NCBI RefSeq assembly: GCF_045038035.1
Contig: NZ_CP173427.1
Coordinates: forward strand, 2,914,001-2,978,000
DNA: 64,000 bases
Reading direction: 5' to 3'
Origin: Paenibacillus_F chitinolyticus_A
Lineage (GTDB): Bacteria; Bacillota; Bacilli; Paenibacillales; NBRC-103111
The translations under genes were made by a program, and so were the position numbers. Below the pieces are notes generated by a model. That model had not been told where the DNA came from and did not search any database. It was given only the letters and a program-made list of their open reading frames with translations. This document shows, in pieces, positions 61,793-64,000 of this stretch. The stretch's first letter is position 1. Each line of letters starts with the position of its first letter.

Positions 61793-62025
61793 TCCTGGAA
61801 GTCATCGCTACGCCTGGATCTCGGCTATCATCGTCTCCAGATCAAGCTTGCTGTACACAAAGCTGGGGCTGTGCAGCCGCACCATCACATGGACCGGAAT
61901 CTGCACAGCCCCTACAACCTGGCGGATCAATCCGATGCCCGGCGTCAACCCGCCTTCGGTAACGGCCGTGATCAGCTCCAGCCGATTTGCCCATTTTCTT
62001 CAGCCTTTAACGCATCGTCAATACA
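61789..62025. pseudogene. cutC: cutC gene disrupted by an internal inversion
   Basis: On the + strand, ATG 61789 with AGGAGGG upstream starts MILEVIAT, the usual N-terminus of CutC proteins, overlapping the M17 stop. The next part of CutC lies reversed: read on the minus strand from 62025 to 61811 it gives CIDDALKAEENG, then after a one-base shift NRLELITAVTEGGLTPGIGL and so on to METMIAEIQA-like ETMIAEIQA. Joining MILEVIAT to CIDDAL restores a plausible CutC start exactly, so about 213 bases seem to have been flipped in place. The remaining two thirds of the gene are not found downstream. Confidence 0.7.
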
Positions 62026-62320
62026 GGGGACGAACCGGCTGATTGCGCTGGTAATTACGTTGATGATTGTAAGTGCTGATGAAGCAGATCGTAATTTCCA
62101 GGAGGCAGGCAGCAAGCTTTGGTATTGCAAACTGTAAGCGTTGTCCGTGTGGAAATTCCTAAATCTGCATGAAGCAACGGCAAGCAGATGAAGCAAGCTG
62201 AAAGCTTCAACAGCACCGAGTCAACCAGGGCAGCGGAAAAAGCCGGGAAGAAATGCATGAAATATAGAGCGAACGTTGTCTTAAGTCCCATCCATACAGA
62301 TCTGAAAATAGGTGATTGAT

Positions 62321-63268
62321 TTGCAGAACACAGACAAATATGTTGTGGGAATTGACCTTGGTGGAACAAAGATCGCCGCAGCTCTCTTTAATGCTGACGG
62401 TGAGATACTGAACCGTGAACGCATGGAGACGGCGAACGCCCGCACAGCGGAAGAAGTCGTGCAGCGCATGGTGGAGATGATTCATTCCGTGTCCATGGAA
62501 CACCCGGTATGCGGCGTGGGTCTGGCCTCGCCTGGGACCGTGAACAGTAAGGACGGTATCGTGCTTCAGGGCACAAACCTGCCGGAATGGAACAACGTCC
62601 CTCTGAAAAAGTGGATGGGAGACGCACTTGGCGTCGTGGTGGAGGTCGTTAATGACGCGAACGCAGCGGCATGGGGCGAGTATGTCCGGGGTGCGGGAAA
62701 AGGCTCCGGGAACATGGTATACATCACGTTCAGTACAGGCATCGGTGCGGGCATTGTCCTCGACGGGAAGCTGCTCCTGGGCGCGACTTCCTTTGCTGGG
62801 GAACTGGGTCATAACATCGTTGTGCCGGATGGGCCGGCATGCATCTGCGGGAACCATGGCTGCTGGGAGATGTACGCTTCAGGAACCGCCATCCGCAACT
62901 CGGCGCTGGAACTTATGCTGAGCAACCCGTCCGTGATTGGAGAACTGGCGGCTGCAAGCGGTGAAGAGATCTCGGCCAAGCATGTGTTCGAAGCTCACCG
63001 TCAAGGTGACCCCATCGCCGCCCAAGTGGTGAACCGGGCGGTTCATTACATGGCGCTGGGCTTGGCCAACGCGATTCATACATTCAATCCCGACCGGATT
63101 GTAATCGGCGGCGGCGTAAGCAAGGCAGGCGACCTGCTGTTCCCGGCGCTTAAGGCGGAGACCGGGAAGCTGGTCATGAAGCCATACCGTGGCACGTATG
63201 AGATCGTGCCTGCGGGATTGCGGGACGACGTCGGCCTGATCGGAGCCGCGGCTTTGTTTCATACTTGA
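62321..63268 (+). CDS. ROK-family sugar kinase (glucokinase-like)
   Basis: A 315-residue kinase that would phosphorylate a sugar such as glucose or an amino sugar. The TTG at 62321 is favoured because AGGTGATT precedes it; a GTG at 62312 is inside that site. Blocks: GIDLGGTKIAAALF (ATP phosphate), GLASPGTVNSKDG, VNDANAAAWGEY, FSTGIGAGIVLDG, GELGHNIVVPDGPACICGNH with the zinc cysteines, and IVIGGGVSKAGDL. No DNA-binding domain, so it is an enzyme and not a repressor. It lies before a fucosidase gene and after the broken cutC; the bases 62026-62320 hold no gene. Confidence 0.93.
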   Translation: MQNTDKYVVGIDLGGTKIAAALFNADGEILNRERMETANARTAEEVVQRMVEMIHSVSMEHPVCGVGLASPGTVNSKDGIVLQGTNLPEWNNVPLKKWMGDALGVVVEVVNDANAAAWGEYVRGAGKGSGNMVYITFSTGIGAGIVLDGKLLLGATSFAGELGHNIVVPDGPACICGNHGCWEMYASGTAIRNSALELMLSNPSVIGELAAASGEEISAKHVFEAHRQGDPIAAQVVNRAVHYMALGLANAIHTFNPDRIVIGGGVSKAGDLLFPALKAETGKLVMKPYRGTYEIVPAGLRDDVGLIGAAALFHT

Positions 63269-63322
63269 TTTAAGCGGGAACGAATGAACTTTATGCTAAG
63301 CAACGGAGGGGGCGGAACGATT

Positions 63323-63440
63323 CTGAAGAAGCGAAGCGTCTCGCTCTTGTCCCGGATTTCACACGCTAAGCGGTATAATCCAGAAATCTGGGGACAACAG
63401 CGATCGCAAGAACGTTCCGCATCCGGAGTAGTCTCTTCAG
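63323..63440. repeat. Extragenic imperfect palindromic element
   Basis: Nested inverted repeats: CTGAAGA at the left end faces TCTTCAG at the right end, and CTTGTCCCGGATTTC (63346) faces GAAATCTGGGGACAA (63383). It lies in the gap between the kinase and fucosidase genes and looks like a dispersed intergenic repeat; it could also lower transcription into the next gene. Confidence 0.55.
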
Positions 63441-63488
63441 CCGTTGGGTGTATTTAGAATCACTTCATAGGAGACGGGGGATTGTCGC

Positions 63489-64000
63489 ATGAGTACAAGA
63501 GAGCAAAGGACCCGGTGGTTTTTGCAGGACCGGTTCGGCATGTTCATTCATTGGGGATTATATTCCATTCCCGCCAGGGGAGAATGGATTCGAGGCAACG
63601 AGCGGATGAGTTATGAGCAGTATCAAGTGTATTTTGACGAGTTCGACGCATCCCGGTATGAACCGAAGAAATGGGCGAAGGCCGCCAAGGCTGCAGGACA
63701 AAAGTATGCGGTGCTGACGACCAAGCACCACGACGGCTTCTGTCTGTTCGACAGTAAGCTGACGGATTTCAAGGCGACGAACACCCCGGCTGGACGAGAC
63801 CTGGTTCGTGAATATGTGGATGCTTTTCGCGAGGAGGGCATTGTGGTCGGACTGTATTATTCGATCATCGACTGGCATCATGACGATTACCCGGGATATG
63901 GGGACAAAGCGCACCCGGATCGGGACAATGAAGCGGCCAAGAACAAGCCAATCGACTTCGACCGATATCTGGACTACATGCATGGTCAGGTGAAGGAGTT
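63489..64000 (+). CDS. Alpha-L-fucosidase (GH29), 3' partial
   Basis: The first 170 residues of a glycosidase running off the window. ATG at 63489 follows GAGACGGGGGA. The start RWFLQDRFGMFIHWGLYSIP, then GEWIRGNERMSYEQY, KYAVLTTKHHDGFCLFDS and VGLYYSIIDWHH are the classic N-terminal blocks of GH29 alpha-L-fucosidases; the catalytic nucleophile lies further on. No signal peptide is seen, so it would act inside the cell on imported fucosylated material. It probably belongs to the ROK-controlled locus. Confidence 0.93.
   Translation, partial: MSTREQRTRWFLQDRFGMFIHWGLYSIPARGEWIRGNERMSYEQYQVYFDEFDASRYEPKKWAKAAKAAGQKYAVLTTKHHDGFCLFDSKLTDFKATNTPAGRDLVREYVDAFREEGIVVGLYYSIIDWHHDDYPGYGDKAHPDRDNEAAKNKPIDFDRYLDYMHGQVKE

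Noticed and set aside
1..64000. CRISPR arrays, tRNA or rRNA genes, intact insertion sequences, prophage
   Set aside because: Scanned by eye; no regular repeats, cloverleaf clusters, transposase genes of full length or phage genes were found.

Overview
The window looks like part of a Paenibacillus-type (Paenibacillaceae, Firmicutes) chromosome. The reasons are the strong AGGAGG ribosome sites, TTG/GTG starts, sigma-A promoters, U-tract terminators and the gene families present. No rRNA, tRNA, CRISPR array or intact insertion sequence was recognised. Base composition changes by eye: GC-rich at 1-23.4 kb, clearly more AT-rich at 23.4-52.2 kb, GC-rich again from 52.2 kb to the end.

Region 1 (1-23.4 kb, all + strand) is a hybrid non-ribosomal peptide/polyketide gene cluster cut off at its left end. 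It holds an NRPS (partial C-A-T-C-A-T plus a half condensation domain), three tandem CPBP-family membrane proteins with eroded protease motifs, a 3419-residue protein (KS-trans-AT linker-T-C-A-T-C-A-T-C), a BtrH-like cysteine-triad protein, a type II thioesterase, a free-standing acyltransferase that can serve the AT-less KS, and an M20 peptidase. Reading the A-domain pockets by eye gives Ser, Ser, then (after one malonyl-type extension) an unassigned residue, then Gly. There is no terminal thioesterase. The last domain is a condensation domain with an intact HHxxxDG motif, which suggests release onto an amine. The general logic recalls edeine/paenilamicin-type cationic peptides, but that link is inference.

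Region 2 (23.4-52.2 kb) is a patchwork of small regulatory and stress units separated by terminators: a TetR-CPBP operon with its own promoter and operator; an ECF sigma/anti-sigma pair; a secreted DJ-1/PfpI protein; a PadR-controlled esterase with two palindromic operators on its promoter; an unrecognised 474-residue protein beside an HxlR regulator; a two-component system followed by VanZ and an ABC exporter with phased direct repeats between them; an XRE-cupin regulator divergent from D-serine ammonia-lyase; a TPR-SMI1 protein; a membrane alpha/beta hydrolase; an AlkZ/YcaQ-like protein; an FMN reductase; a DUF1349 protein and a DltE-like dehydrogenase. The stretch from about 45 to 51 kb also holds many gene remnants (AraC-effector domain, LysR, amidohydrolase, TetR, small fragments).

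Region 3 (52.2-64 kb, + strand) is a catabolic locus: ROK repressor, asparaginase II, a complete oligopeptide/dipeptide ABC importer (binding protein, two permeases, two ATPases), M17 aminopeptidase, a cutC gene broken by a small internal inversion, a ROK sugar kinase and the start of a GH29 alpha-L-fucosidase. Together these suggest uptake and breakdown of peptides or glycopeptides under ROK control.
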